The translations under genes and the position numbers were made by a program. 64,000 nucleotides of DNA from the NCBI GenBank assembly GCA_028023455.1, contig JAQFVV010000012.1:16196364-16260363 (forward strand). Reading direction: 5' to 3'. Within the stretch, counting starts at the first letter, position 1. Each line of letters opens with the position of its first letter. Below the pieces are notes generated by a model, which made no database searches, had not been told where the DNA came from, and was given only the letters and a program-made list of their open reading frames with translations. Shown here one piece after another: positions 1 through 12,144 of the stretch. The stretch comes from Epiperipatus broadwayi (lineage: Eukaryota; Onychophora; Udeonychophora; Euonychophora; Peripatidae).

Positions 1-2308
1 TTTTTTTTTAAAAAAAAAAGGTTAAATCAATTAAAACAAATAACAATAACTTTTACTTACATATATTTTATCAGGTAATTTATGTGTAGAAACATTTACA
101 TCATATTTTGCAGGTAATCCCTTTTCTTTATGCTTCTCTTTTTTTATTTTATAACGAATTTGCAAAGATGAATCTTTCTCTGAAAACAAAATAAATGTAT
201 GTGTGTGTGTATATATATATATCAGTTAAACAATGATTTGATACTTTTATAAATATTATTACATATATAAAATAAATAATACTGTTTACTGTATATTTTT
301 TTCATTTTAAAATGTTCCTTTATTTATAACTTCAAAATGTGTCAGTTGAGTCACTACATCATATTAGTTTGTTTGATAGCAATTTCATAACTGTGAACAA
401 CAAAACAAACAATTGTTTAACTGTTGTAAAAACATAGAAAATATTAGGTTAATTGAATGCCAGATATATCTTAATTAATAGTAGTGTGTTTTAGTGTAAT
501 ATTATTTGATAAACATATTGCAATAATAAAAAATCTGTTTTTTAAGTTCACTGATAACAGAACTGAACAACTTTTAGGATGATGATGAATAATCAAAGAC
601 ACATACTATAATTTTAAAAATCCACTATGAAAATATTTTATAAAATCTTGAATTTCAAAATAATTAAAAAACATTCAGATAAAAGTGGTTGTTTTTAAAC
701 AAGATTCCAAATTTTAGTGCATATTCAATGATTATTATTATTACCAAGAGCAATATTATGTGACTTTCTCACTTATTCATATGCTTCCAAGAGCAGTTTT
801 CTTCACCCTATTCTATAGTCAAACCACTGTAATAATCAACAAATGACATAGTGCTATCATATCTACACATTCAGATCAATTTCAAAATTTTGCCAATATC
901 ACTGAAGGCAATTTAAAAAAAAAAAAAAAAACTGAGCTGGTATCAATTCTATGTAACTATGCAAGCAAGTTGATTTGAATTCAAAACCCTTAGGCTGTAT
1001 TGAATTTCAGCCAATTAGTTTCAATAATATTAAGAAATAAAAAGTGACTACTAGACGTTTAAGAGCATTAGTTCTTTGCTTTGTACCCTAAATCCTCACT
1101 GAATAAGGCACAAGTCAGAAGAAAACGGTCTGTAGATGTGGATATATGATTCAATAAAAAGATGAAAAGAACTGTCTTCCTTACAAGCATATGAGTAACT
1201 AAAAATTATGTAATATAATTTTGGTATTTATTTTCCTAGCCAAAGAGGAGAAGGGTATTACAGTTGATATAAATATGATGTCTAAAAATATAGATAGAAA
1301 TTGATTTGATATCTTATGCAAATTTTGGGAATTTCAGGCTGCTATTATACATAAAAATGTTAAGTCCAACTTTAAATATCTAAATATTCACTGATTAAAG
1401 CAAAAGCCAATCTATCAATATGAATATTATAGCACTATACCATCTGGAATCCACTCATTACTCAATGATAAGATGAAGAAAATCATTACATATTATGAAA
1501 TCAACATTGACTCCAAAATGTATAAATGATTTCTTTTCTTCAGAATAATCTATTATCTATTTGCTTTTTTAAGTTTATTGTAGCATATTCATTACTGTGA
1601 AAATAGAATATTATTACTTCACTGCTATTATCTTTTCATTTAAATTTCAAGCTCAATCTTGAGAAGTATTACATACTTTTCTAACATACATTGATAAGAT
1701 TATATTTAAATGAAAAGTAGTTTCCAAAGTACTAAAATAAATACAATTTGCTGCTTTTTTAAACAAGAATTTAATACCTTCATATCAAACTTCTGTTTTA
1801 TTAATGCAAAAAATATTTAAAACCCTTTGAAGTAGTAAAGAGTAAATGCATTTTACAAATTAAAACTGAAGAATTTCAGAATGTGTAAAAAAAAAAAAAC
1901 TGGAAAAACTATTTTAAAAATAACTCGATTTAAGAATAATAACAAAAGATTACACACCATTGCAATCTTTACTGAGATATTTGCATAACTACTTGAACCC
2001 TTTTTTTAAAAAATAGTATTAAATCCATTTTTTTTTTGTTTGAAATCTTTAAGGTTTAATATTTCCTCCAATTTAAATATGTTGCTAAATGCTAATGATT
2101 AAGATTACATTTTTAAGATCCTAAATGTATTATAATTTTTTTTATGTGATCATTTTCATAATCAGTGATCAAGTAAAATAATCTTATTGAAAGCAAATGG
2201 ACTTGATAGTTATAGTTGGATAATTATTTCTAAGCATTTTATTATAAAAAATGTAAAAAAAAGAATTAACACATTATATAATTTAAAAGAATAATTTTAA
2301 AGATAGAT
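1..2308. other. AT-rich non-coding stretch
   Basis: No open frame with protein-like composition and no recognisable element is seen. The stretch holds a short TG/TA microsatellite near 197-222 and A- or T-runs near 903-930, 1888-1900 and 2028-2038. Confidence 0.6.
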
Positions 2309-2316
2309 AATATTAA

Positions 2317-3265
2317 GGTAATACAGCATCGATTGATCCACGCCATAAGATGGCACTGTTGCTAGAGAAAAACAAATAGATATAACGTTACCGGGCTGAT
2401 TTGATTATTATTATTTTGTAATGTTATCGTGTTTCTTTTTTTTGGTTTGGATTTTTTTTTTTTTTTTGGACCGTATTTTCTTTTTTTTTTTTTTAAATAA
2501 ATAAATTGATTTTTAAATATTTTTTTTAATACGTTTTGTAAAACCTTTTTTTTCTTTATTTTTTTGTAAAACTTGTTGTTTAACAAAATTGGATTACAGT
2601 CTTTTTTTTTTTTAAAGTAACTTTTTTTATTTTTTTTCGCTTTTGATTACGGTCTTCTTTTTTTTAAAGTAACTTTTTTTATTTTTTTTTGGCTTTTTAC
2701 TTTCATTAAACTACCACAAAGGCAGTTCTTCTGGGTGAGGAGAATATTTCTCTGTTGAAGAAAGGCCACCGCATCTGCTTCTGTAGTCTGCCATTGAAAT
2801 GTTTTGATCTCGAAAAAGTGTCGGAAAGTGCGCGACTTGATCGTGAACTTTGCCGAATTGTGACTAACACTCCTCATTAACTGAATTCTGACCACTGACA
2901 ATGAAACCAGGGGTTTGGAAAATCGTTACAATTTTTACGAACGAAAATAAAAAAAAATACATCGAAGCCAAAAAAAAAAAAAAAAACATTATAATATAGT
3001 TTTCGACATTCAAAATACAGAAACTTTCACATCATACGCTGTACAATAGTTAAGAGTAATGTCTATAGAGAGTCTTGCATACTCGTCGCTAATAATGTTC
3101 AACATACTAGAGATGTTGGGGTAATGGGTGCACTTCAACATCTTAGAGGTTGAACAGTTTACTAGGCCGTAAGATCTATGTACAGCCTTGTAAACAGCAA
3201 ATTTATGTGCTTTAGCGTAGAAACAGTGCCATCTTATGGCGTGGATCAATCGATGCTATATTACC
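2317..3265 (-). mobile_element. Non-autonomous Merlin (IS1016-like) DNA transposon, complete ends
   Basis: A 949-bp element bounded by inverted repeats of about 40 bp. The left end starts GGTAATACAGCATCGATTG and the right end is its complement ending ATATTACC. The flanks carry the perfect 8-bp direct repeat AATATTAA at 2309-2316 and 3266-3273. GG-starting termini and 8-9 bp target duplications are typical of Merlin. Inside is a minus-strand fragment of a Merlin transposase N-terminus (see the pseudogene entry). Most of the rest toward the left end is T-rich low-complexity sequence with a duplicated unit near 2590-2695, so the catalytic domain has been lost and the copy would need a transposase supplied in trans. 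The intact ends and duplication suggest it moved as a unit and is not very old. Confidence 0.85.
2650..2901 (-). pseudogene. Merlin transposase N-terminal fragment
   Basis: An open frame of 84 codons. Residues about 40-66 contain TEADAVAFLQQRNILLTQ followed by a CLCG cysteine pair. The same order occurs at the N-terminus of the larger Merlin transposase at 47041 in this window (TEKEAIAFLHAENILPQS, then CSCG). This is the zinc-ribbon-like entry region of ISXO2/IS1016-type transposases. The DDE catalytic domain is absent: downstream on the minus strand there is only lysine-rich low-complexity translation. The fragment lies between the Merlin ends at 2317 and 3265, so it is an internally deleted derivative. 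The assignment rests on similarity between the two copies in this window and on position inside Merlin-type termini. Confidence 0.65.
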
Positions 3266-3273
3266 AATATTAA

Positions 3274-6200
3274 TAACTTTTACTTATATCTTTTATTTTG
3301 GTCATGAAAATAAAATTTTCTAGAAATATGTGGCATTTATAAAATACATATTACAGATGCAATAGTTTTGCAATTTTTATATATGATATTATTTTATTAA
3401 ATTTCCTTGGCTGTGCTTAACTTGGGATAAATCTAAAATTTTAATTATGCAATATTTCCCATATGTCTTATATAAAGTATTCTCACATCTCACCTAATAA
3501 ATATTCAGCCAATTTACACTTCCTCTATCAGGACTTTTCATTCTTTTTAAGTCTTTTCTATAAAAAGTTTTTGGAAAAAAAATTATCATGTTTCATTTCA
3601 TATAATTGAAAGTAGCTTTAACTTTTTTGTTTTAAAAATAAATTTATAACAATTTTTTTTAAAAACTGATTTAAAAAAGCTATATTACATTAAAATTATG
3701 TGAAGGATGCTTATTCACATTTAAAATTTTAAGATTAGGTTACAAAAATACAAATAAAAATTTTAATGATTTAGATACAATCAACAAATTATAAATATAC
3801 ATATACATAATAGTTCATCCAATATAAAAAATAATAATAATAAAGTTAAAATATATAAATATAAAACAAGAGAGAAAGTTAAGAATAAAAAAGTAACTAA
3901 TATTAACTGTGACAATAAAAATAAAAGTCATGAGCAATTTTTCACAAAAATTTTTTAATCAGTTTTTTTCTAGATCTTTTACCATGAATAGTTACAAAAA
4001 AAAAAAAAAAAGGAAAACGTACTTGTAAAGAAAAATGGGGGGGAAAATCACTTTTGTCATATTTTAAAAATACTTATAATGGAAATAATTTTAATATCGT
4101 GAAATAAAACAAGCATTATCTATAATTAGTGAACCATATCAATTCAAAATTTATAGAGATGATAATACCCTTAATTTATCTCTTAGGAAAACTCCAAATA
4201 AAAAAAATATGTAATTTAGATAATGTACATTCTAAAATAAATGTGAAGATATCAATCTATTAAGTAATATAAGAATGAATAATTTTAATGATATCTCAGA
4301 AGAATGTTATTAGTATTTATGGAAGTGCAGCCTTTTTTTATCCATACAAATGAAATATATTAACAAAAAAATAATTAATTTTGTCATTTAAGTATATTTT
4401 TGTTACATTATACTATATATAATCTAAAAAGAACAAAACATATAATTGAGCATTCAAACTGATGCCTTTTCAGGTTGCTTTAGCATTTCATTATCTTGAA
4501 ATCAATCTAAAAACACAAAGAGATAAAACATTATTTTAGCAATATTAAATAAAATTACTAAATTATTAATGTTTGTATTAATAATGCCAATAAAAGTCCA
4601 TGTCTCCATCTATAATAAATACAATATTTTAATTATTTTCTGAACAGCATACATAGTTCATTAAGAATGAATAATTATTTTTTTAAGTTGATAAAAGATT
4701 CTGACTTAATATAAAAATGAAATGAAAGTCTCAAAAATTGAGACATCATTTTATATATAATAACCATGTGATTAATTTAACTAATATAGTAAAAAGTTTA
4801 ATTTGTAATGCCTTCAATAATGCATTAGTAATTTAAATTTTAATGAATGTAAAATCTACAAAGATAGTGCAAGCTCAAACTGAAAAATTTTAAAAACTTA
4901 ATAGTAATTCAATATAGAACTAACTCTAGCTTTTGAATATAGTGTAATACATTAAATTTTATAAAAGTAAAAAAAAAATGCACAGTTCTTATTTTTAAAT
5001 AAATTGTATAATTAAAGAAAGAAATTGCAAAAAAACTGTTAATTATTAATAATCATTTCTATGAAAGATATGGTAATGATTTTAAAGAATTTTGAATGGC
5101 TTGCATATGTCTTTAGTGATTTTAATATGAACTGTTTTGCTGATATATTTACTACCATGATTGGTCAGCCACAGTAATAATTTAGAAACATTTCTTAGTC
5201 TAATTTAACAATATCATTATCTCAATCTTTATCTTATATTTTTCACACCTCTATATCATTCTCATGTTTATTCCTTCACTCCCGTGCAGTCAAATCTTCC
5301 AGTGGTATTTTAATACTGAACTCAAGTTTCCCCAATGACAAAGTCCTAACTTGATGATATAATTAACAAATAATATAAAATCAATTAAAAGTCAATCCAT
5401 TCTGCTTAAAAGCAATCTTAACCTGGCTAAAAAAAATTAAATAGGATTCCCCTTCTAGATATATTCCTTGATAATTTTATTCAATTGTAATATTATGATT
5501 GAAATTAATGTATATCACTGTTCTTGAAATACAAAGAAATTGCTAACACAAAATTTTATTCCCTGTTCTTGAAATACAAAGAAATTGCTAACACAAAATT
5601 TTATTCCCTAGAACTTATGAATAATTCACGTGTTAATGACGAGACTGATTTTAGTTTTGAACTAATTTACAGATATTCTCAAAATTATGACTAGAATAAC
5701 CACAGTATCAGATATTATTTTGGGAGTTAATATAAAAGTTATCAAACAAACAATTTACCATATAACCTAGTAAAATAGTCTTTGATCTCAATAAAAACAG
5801 TAACTTTTTAGAATGAAAAGCTTTATTTTTAAATAATATTTACACTGTAGTTTACCCTCAGTACTTTGCCCCAAGTATCAAAATCTATGACATTTTTCAT
5901 AAATATATTTCTTTAAACTATTTCTTATTAAAATCCTTAACTTATTTTTATAGCCTTGTTTAATTTTTTTTTCAACATAATATAATTCTTCATGATATCC
6001 AAAAGTTCATACTATAAAGAAACGAATCAATTAAGTTAATGAACTAGCAACAATCATATCTATAAATGCACTAAAAGCTTTCTAGTTATATTAATTTTCT
6101 AAAAAAATATTATTCTAGAGAAACTGAATTTACCAAGACAGAAAAGTGAAATTGCTTACAAAAATATAATATACTGGTATGTAAAGAATAAGACTGGATT

Positions 6201-6741
6201 TGGTGATTATACAAAATTATAAGTTAGCACGATCAAAACTACCATAACAATTCTTTAAGATGAGTAATTCTGTGCTAAATGTACTTCTTTAAAGACATAG
6301 GTTTTTCAGATTTTTATAAGCAATCCTAATTTTCATCCATTCTTTTTTTTTTTATTGCTATCATAATATACTGTCACCTGATAGCTTAAACTTTTGTAAG
6401 ATTTTTCATAATATTACTATTTTTTTTTTGTAGAACCACCCTTTTCATTTTAATTTCACTAATGGAATTTTTTTTCTAGTTCTTTGCTACTTTTATCAGT
6501 ATATCTCAACTAATTTAATCTGTAAGCTTTAGTGATATTATTAATAAAAAAAGACTCTCTTGCATAATTTATTAAAGTGGTAGAATGGCAGGCTCTGAAG
6601 CAAAAATCTACGGTTTGTAATTCCAATTTTATTACTTCTTGTCTTCAAATTTCTTATTAACTTCTGAGCAATGAAGAAGAATTAAATGTATAATTATTAA
6701 TATTAATTCTGTCCCATTCTATACTTATTTTACATTTTACA
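3274..6741. other. AT-rich non-coding stretch
   Basis: No gene or element is recognised. It holds an AAT microsatellite near 3826-3842 and a perfect 45-bp tandem duplication near 5519-5608 (separate entry). Confidence 0.55.
5519..5608. repeat. Perfect 45-bp tandem duplication
   Basis: The unit beginning TTCTTGAAATACAAAGAAAT occurs twice head to tail with no visible difference, which indicates a recent local duplication. Confidence 0.85.
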
Positions 6742-7834
6742 AAGTATGATTTGCGCTAAAGACGCATAAACCCACAAGGCTGCTTTTTAAAATTCTTTAT
6801 ATATTAAAACAATAATGCAAGTGTGGCTGAGCGTTTGCAAGGGACCCAGCTCTCATAGTCATAGCCATATTGTAACTAGCCAATAAACATCACATGACCA
6901 CCACTTCTTATGCTTGCTTATAACTGTTTTAAAACAGACAAAACTCACTATATGTATTGCCACCCACAACAAGATAGAGTAATCAATGGATGCCAGAAGA
7001 CTTGTGCATAAAATCCCAAAACTAATCTGGGGATATTGGATGAGTAGGCACTAGATGGGGATTTTATGCACAAGCCTTCTGGCATCTATTGATTACTCTA
7101 GCTTGCTGTGTGTGACAATACGTATAGTGAGTTTTGCCTGTATTAAAACAGTTATAAGCATGGTGGTCATGTGATGTTTATTGGCTTAAAACCAATCCTG
7201 CCTAATAGGATAGTGGTGGCTATGGTTATTAAAGAACCAAAGACACCATGAGCTTGAATTGGAAATATTAAAGTGTTTTCAATTTAAGACTCATAGTTTT
7301 GTAGTTAAGTGGAAATAAAAGGTGGCTGTTAGAGGGTTGCATTAGATCTAAAGTGTTTTAAATTTAAGACTCATAGTTTTGTAGTTAAGTGGAAATAAAA
7401 GGTGACAGCTAGAGGGTTACATTAGATCCTAAGATCTAGGTGCAGTGCTCTCAGATCCAAGGCTCCTCACTGACGAAGGCCACAAGCCAGTAACTAGTCT
7501 GGGGATATTGGATGAGTAGGCACTAGATGGGGATTTTATGTTCAAGCCTTCTGGCATCCATTGATTATTCTAGCTTGCTGTGTATGGCAATACGTATAGT
7601 GAGTTTTGCCTGTTTTAAAACATTGTAACTAACAAAACTAGTAATGCAAATGAGTTGATGTATTCCATTTGTTGGATATATTGTAGCATGTGTCTTTTCT
7701 GTTGATATGGCTATGACTATGAGGGCTGGGTTCCTTGCAAACGCTCAGCCACACCTGCATTATTGTTTTAATATATAAAGAATTTTAAAAAGGCAGCTTT
7801 GGGTGCTTATGCGTCTTTAGCGCAAATCATACTT
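6742..7834. mobile_element. Foldback-type element with about 125-bp inverted termini
   Basis: The left terminus (about 6742-6870) starts AAGTATGATTTGCGCTAAAG, and its complement closes the right terminus (about 7708-7834). Internally, a segment with ATTTTATG and CTTCTGGCATC occurs three times: inverted near 6930-7020, and direct near 7022-7150 and 7497-7620. A 90-bp unit is tandemly duplicated at about 7270-7430. Near the outer part of each arm is a motif of the form GGCTATGACTATGAGGG followed by a short pairing arm and CAAACGC. It resembles the 3' hairpin of the Penelope-derived palindromes elsewhere in the window, so this may be an older, more degraded example. No transposase is visible. 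A related segment lies at 34245-34330. Confidence 0.6.
7268..7435. repeat. Tandem duplication of about 85-90 bp inside the foldback element
   Basis: Two adjacent copies share GACTCATAGTTTTGTAGTTA and flanking sequence, with a few substitutions. Confidence 0.75.
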
Positions 7835-7839
7835 ATATA

Positions 7840-8690
7840 ATACTTAACCGCAAAGTTTAAACATCTCGCTTATTTTACAAAGACAAAAATTTCTTTCAGG
7901 ATTTTTTTAAATGAATGTATTTGAACTTTAGATATTGTGTCCCATGTTTCTTATTGAAACAGTCAACCTTAGTTTAAGATCGAGTTTCACTGTTCTACCA
8001 CAGTCCATGCTTCATCCTGCTCCTTTTTTTTTTTGTAAAATGTATATAAACTATATGTATATTTCTGAGAAGCGTCTATGAGATTTATAAATATAAATCT
8101 TAAATAAAAATTTTCTTTAATTATTTTAAATATTAACTTTTATAGATGCCACTCAGATATATACATATATTACAGGAGCATATATATAATTAAAAATACT
8201 AAATAATTTTATGTCTTTTAAAATTGTATTTTTTTTACTTTTATTTTTAATACTTTGTAATTATTTTTTGTCATAAAACTACATAAAAATTCAAGATGGA
8301 AGACGCAGTCGTTAACTGTCCAGGAATAATTAAAGGGGTGGGAACATTAGTTTGTTTCATAATTTAAAAGGAATTTTTAAATTAACGTTAAGGAAAGTAA
8401 AATCTAAAACAAAGCTAATTGATTTTAGTTAGCTATTAACATTTTTATCAAATCCATTTCCAATCTGGAAATTGATTTGAATTTATTGTTGGACAGTTAT
8501 CTCATGACTGCATCTCTACTAACAATAGGGAAAAGATTTTTGTAAATTAAGGATTAATTAGTCAAGAAGTTTAATTAAAATAAACATTCTTTGAATAGCT
8601 AAAAACTGACATAAATAGGGCTAAAAAGCTATTGTGCCAGAGTTTGGTCAATAGTCGCTAACCGACTTCGAGTCTTTTTGATTTCCAAAA
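7840..8690. other. AT-rich non-coding stretch
   Basis: Nothing is recognised apart from AT-rich sequence and short T-runs. Confidence 0.5.
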
Positions 8691-8712
8691 ATGTTTTTAG
8701 GGTAGAAGTAAG

Positions 8713-8906
8713 CCACCTTCCCCTCCGTCTTCAGCCCGACTCTTCACCGTGCTGAGATGTAGCTCCTGCCAATCAAGAGTGCCTGTGCCATCAAAGAACC
8801 GCCGAGGCCAAGAGCCATGTTTTAAATCAAAGAAGGCTGCCTGCCACAGATTCGTCAATACTTTATCCTGAGATAACAAGTCTAAAGCCATTACAATTGC
8901 ATTACC
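8713..8906 (-). CDS. Candidate host exon, unrecognised
   Basis: A GC-richer island on a very AT-rich background, with an open frame right through it on the minus strand. The frame can be entered after an acceptor-like ATATTCAG at about 8907 and reads NAIVMALDLLSQDKVLT, then WQAAFFDLKHGSWPRRF and GTGTLDWQELHLS. A possible donor (GAAG|GTGGCT) lies near 8713; if it is not used the frame stops near 8697. I do not recognise the protein. The exon lies on the same strand as, and downstream of, the PHD exon at 11.2 kb, so it could belong to the same gene, but nothing in the sequence proves this. It could also be a decayed insertion. Confidence 0.35.
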
Positions 8907-9669
8907 TGAATATCAACTCTTTAAAATTAATGTTTTCTGTATATTTAATTTTTTTTTAAAAACTCGCTAATCAATGAGTACATTATTTTCTTTGTATCAA
9001 TTCTTTACTATCCAAATTAATACTACTATGAAATATTTCATCCAACCCACGCTTCTTACATTTTTTTATTATTTAGTGCGGTTATAATTTATTTTAAATA
9101 TTTTTATATTTTTCATTTAATTTTATTTGTAAATGCTAATCAAACCCAGTCTTACGAACTTCTATATCCCGCTGTGGAATAGAAAAGGAGGGGGGGGGTA
9201 TTATTGAGTTCTTGTTAGTTATTTCTAAATAGCTCGTAAGATTGAGTTTGTATTTTAAATGAATATATGCTTTTTTTTTTTTAATATATTTTACCGTAAA
9301 ATTATACAAAATGTATAAATACTTTGCAATCTGGGATGGATATTGATGTCTGTCGGTTTTATTAATTTCTTTATTCATCATCGTCACCAAAAAGGCTGAC
9401 GAACAAATTCTATTTTGTTGTTCGCACTTTTAAGTGCATGAATTTTAGTTTTTTTTTTTTATATATTTAAACAAAATAGTATTGATTCAAGAAGGAGGAG
9501 AAATGCATGCTTCATTAATTATAGTTTAACTTTTGATAAATGACTTTATCTCACATGGGTCATTATTTTAACATATCATTACATATTTGTTAAACCATTT
9601 AAGGCTTTATGTTAATATTTAAACTCAATGATTTCATATTCTTATAAAAGCATTGTTAGCAAAGGCCAC

Positions 9670-9900
9670 TCTTCATATTATTATGCTTTATCTAGAGACG
9701 TGTGTCGGACCGCCAGAGCCGTGTCATCTTCATTTCAGGTCGTAAACAGGGCGATGAATGTCCCTGGACCATATATAGACTCGCGTAATGGGAGCAATGC
9801 ATGGAATAATTCCGGCAAAGTTTGGCCCATTGCAACTCCGTCAATGGACCTTTTGTCAACACCAATTCCACAAAATATGGGGTGGCAAATCGGCTAGACT
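9670..9900. other. GC-richer island with open frames on both strands (candidate exon)
   Basis: The composition shifts sharply from the AT-rich flanks. The plus strand has an acceptor-like TTCATTTCAG at about 9737, an open frame reading NVPGPYIDSRNGSNAW and ending in TAG at 9895-9897, and an AATAAA at about 10013. Read that way it would be a terminal exon. The minus strand has an equally protein-like frame (GVDKRSIDGVAMGQTLPEL, then FHALLPLRESIYGPG) that stops near 9740. Codon evidence by eye cannot decide between them, and neither product is recognised. Confidence 0.35.
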
Positions 9901-10019
9901 GTTTTCTTCTGAATTATGATAAAGCACCTCCAAAAAAAAAATGGCTCCGCAAATATTCGGCTATTATGCTAGCTTCGCAATTTTTTATAGTTAGTTTTCT
10001 AGCCTGTTTAACAAAATAA

Positions 10020-10740
10020 ACTGTAATGATGTGTAATAATAAAACGTTTTTCTCTTTGTAATATTTTTAGTTGGAGTTTAAATCCAACCTCTCATGAAGC
10101 TGCCCCCTCCCCCTTATTGAAATAAGCTATTCCCGTATTGATAGAGTTTCACGATATTTGACCGTTAAATATGAAATAAATACTGTTTTTAGTCTACGTA
10201 ATTACTGATCAGAATGTATCCTTATTTAAGTGTTGTCAATAAATGCTATAAATGAAAATAAAACTATGTACCAAATGCCAAGGGCATCCTATGAAATCAT
10301 ACAACAGTGAAACTCTATTATTGTCATATATCTTTATATGTGTTTTAATGTATAAACGTCCACCAGCCATCCAAATAAATCTATTTTTGCAACATCAAAT
10401 AAAATCTGATTTTTAGATATACGTTCAGTATTGTAACTGCCGCACTAAATTGATATCTATTAAAAGAAAATAATTGTATAAAGATTGTCAAAGATTTGTA
10501 ACCAAAATAATAGTTTAAATTGTGTGATGTTGATTATACATATATAAAATCTTGAATTTTTGTCAAAATAAATATTGATGTTTTTAAACTTAATCCAGTT
10601 GTTTGAATCTCATTAATATATTTATGTATGTTTTAACTTATATCTCGGGTTCACTCAATCTCTCATCATCATAATCAGCTGAGTTCTCACACAAAATGCT
10701 GTAGCACCGGCCCCAGAAATAATAAATTTATGTAGTATCA
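10020..10740. other. AT-rich non-coding stretch
   Basis: No element or gene is recognised. It contains an AATAAA-type signal just after the island at 9.7-9.9 kb and a short run of C at 10101-10113. Confidence 0.5.
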
Positions 10741-10744
10741 CTGT

Positions 10745-10915
10745 AGGTGTTGTCCATAGTGTTATAGATTTGGGGAATGGGCAAATAGGTTAAAATTCAT
10801 GATTGCTCTTGATCTGTGTATCTCAGGCATGATTGGATTCGGGGTACTTTTGCTCAGATTCTAAATCTTGTTGGATGGACATACATTTTTGATCAGTATA
10901 CTATATCTGAAGTAT
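10745..10915 (+). repeat. Dispersed SINE-like repeat, copy 1
   Basis: This copy shares an ordered series of blocks with segments at 33612-33775 (plus), 34740-34922 (minus) and, in part, 22195-22310 (plus): GGGCAAATAGG, then CTGTGTATCTCA, GATTGGATTCG, GGTACTTTTGC, and a CTTGTT...ACATACA tail. TGGGCAAATAG is close to a pol III A box, and GATTCGAGG-like sequence about 60 bp later is B-box-like, so a tRNA-derived SINE is plausible. The copies are diverged and no target duplication is clear. Confidence 0.5.
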
Positions 10916-11197
10916 AATAAATACTATTATTGTTTAAATAAGTACTTTATTAAACAAAATAATTACTGATTCTTTAATAATATTTCACAATTTAAGTCAT
11001 ACTTCAGGATTAAAGTTGGAACATTATTCAACAAATTTCTCCATTCAACACTTTCCAAAAAAACTAAAATGTTTTTCATTAAATAAATTAAAATATATTT
11101 CATCAATTCATTTATCCCTAAAACAATAATGCATAATCATTTATATAAAAAAATCCAGTATTAAATATATATATATGTAAGATAAATAAAATTTTAC

Positions 11198-11298
11198 CCC
11201 TGCAAATATGACAAAAAAATTGCTTGATATCCTTGGCTTTTGTTTCTGTAACACTAATACAATCTCCATGGTACCATTCATTGCATTTATCACAACAA
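11198..11298 (-). CDS. Internal exon encoding most of a PHD zinc finger (CFP1/CXXC1-like)
   Basis: On the minus strand an acceptor (TATTTTATTTGTAG) is followed by a 101-nt exon and a donor GTAAAAT. The exon translates to 33 whole codons: CCDKCNEWYHGDCISVTE, then a linker with AKDIKQFFCHICR. This supplies the second zinc-binding cysteine pair (CDKC), the histidine (YH), the sixth cysteine (GDC) and the last pair (CHIC) of a C4HC3 PHD finger. The first cysteine pair must lie in an exon at higher coordinates. The CNEWxHGDCI block and the AKxIxxxxC spacing are closest to the PHD finger of CFP1/CXXC1, the CpG-binding subunit of the SET1 histone H3K4 methyltransferase complex, whose PHD reads methylated H3K4. 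That family assignment is from memory and another PHD protein is possible. The exon is intact: no stops, all ligands present. A Penelope dimer sits about 150 bp into the upstream intron. Confidence 0.7.
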
Positions 11299-11519
11299 CT
11301 ACAAATAAAATATAGATGCATATAAATATACATATATTTATACATGTATGTAGTATATATTTTTTAAGTGTGTATAACTATGTTTTAAAAACAATAATAA
11401 TATACAAATATAGCTTTACTTCTCACTATATGTAAAATATATAATTGTTAATTAGAGAAGATATTAATTAGTATTAAAGTTTATCGGCTTAACGTTTTCG
11501 AGGATCCATGCCTCATATT

Positions 11520-12140
11520 CATAGCCTTCATAAAATGTATAATAAAATATGCAAATACAAATATTCAAATAAGCTAGTATTACGTAGCCCATTTCTTCGA
11601 GATCTCGAAGCAAGTATCCTTTCTATTAATGGCATGGATGTTTCCATTGATGTAAAATGCCTCCTTTATTTTTCTTTTGTGATCATTTGATTCTGAGCAC
11701 AATATTATGGGATTGGCGGGTGTGAAGTTGTGTCCAGATTGTTTAGCATGCTCCAAGAATACAGAGGACGTGTTGCTGTTTTTCTGAGCTCTGTTAAATG
11801 TGTAAATATGTTGACCCAGTCTAGTATTGATTGTAGCTTTCTTTCACCATAATATATAGCATGGCATCCAGCCTGAGGGCAGGTAAAAGAGTACACCACG
11901 TGTGGGGTGAACGATCGATCAATGTGGTCTTTAGAGTTGTTAAGCAATCTATTAGAATTAGGTGGAGTTCTAACTGCTATGTTAAATTTATCGTTTAATG
12001 CTTTCATTAGTTTGTTAGATATTTTAGGAATGTAGGGGATTGTTATTCTAGGTAGATTGGTGCGAGGTACATTATTGTTTATTGTATTATTACATTTTAT
12101 GATTTTATTTTTAATAGCTTTGAATTTGAACCCTGCTGCT
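11520..12140 (-). pseudogene. Penelope-like RT C-terminus and GIY-YIG nuclease (arm A, frameshifted)
   Basis: Starting near 12140, the minus strand encodes a lysine-rich segment, then PRITIPYIPKISNKLMKAL, FNIAVRTPPNSNRLLNN and SKDHIDRSFTPHVVYS, followed by CPQAGCHAIYYGE. The last block is the start of a GIY-YIG domain of the type fused to Penelope-like reverse transcriptases, with the CxxxxC pair typical of that fusion. A single-base deletion just after YYGE, relative to arm B, shifts the frame. The rest of the nuclease (REAFYI-type helix and AINR motif) is present only in another frame. Upstream reverse-transcriptase motifs are missing, so the copy is 5'-truncated. It is non-functional. Confidence 0.8.
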
Positions 12141-12144
12141 AACA

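Noticed and set aside
2362-2586. 74-codon lysine-rich frame on the minus strand
   Set aside because: It is a translation of T-runs in the Merlin element interior.
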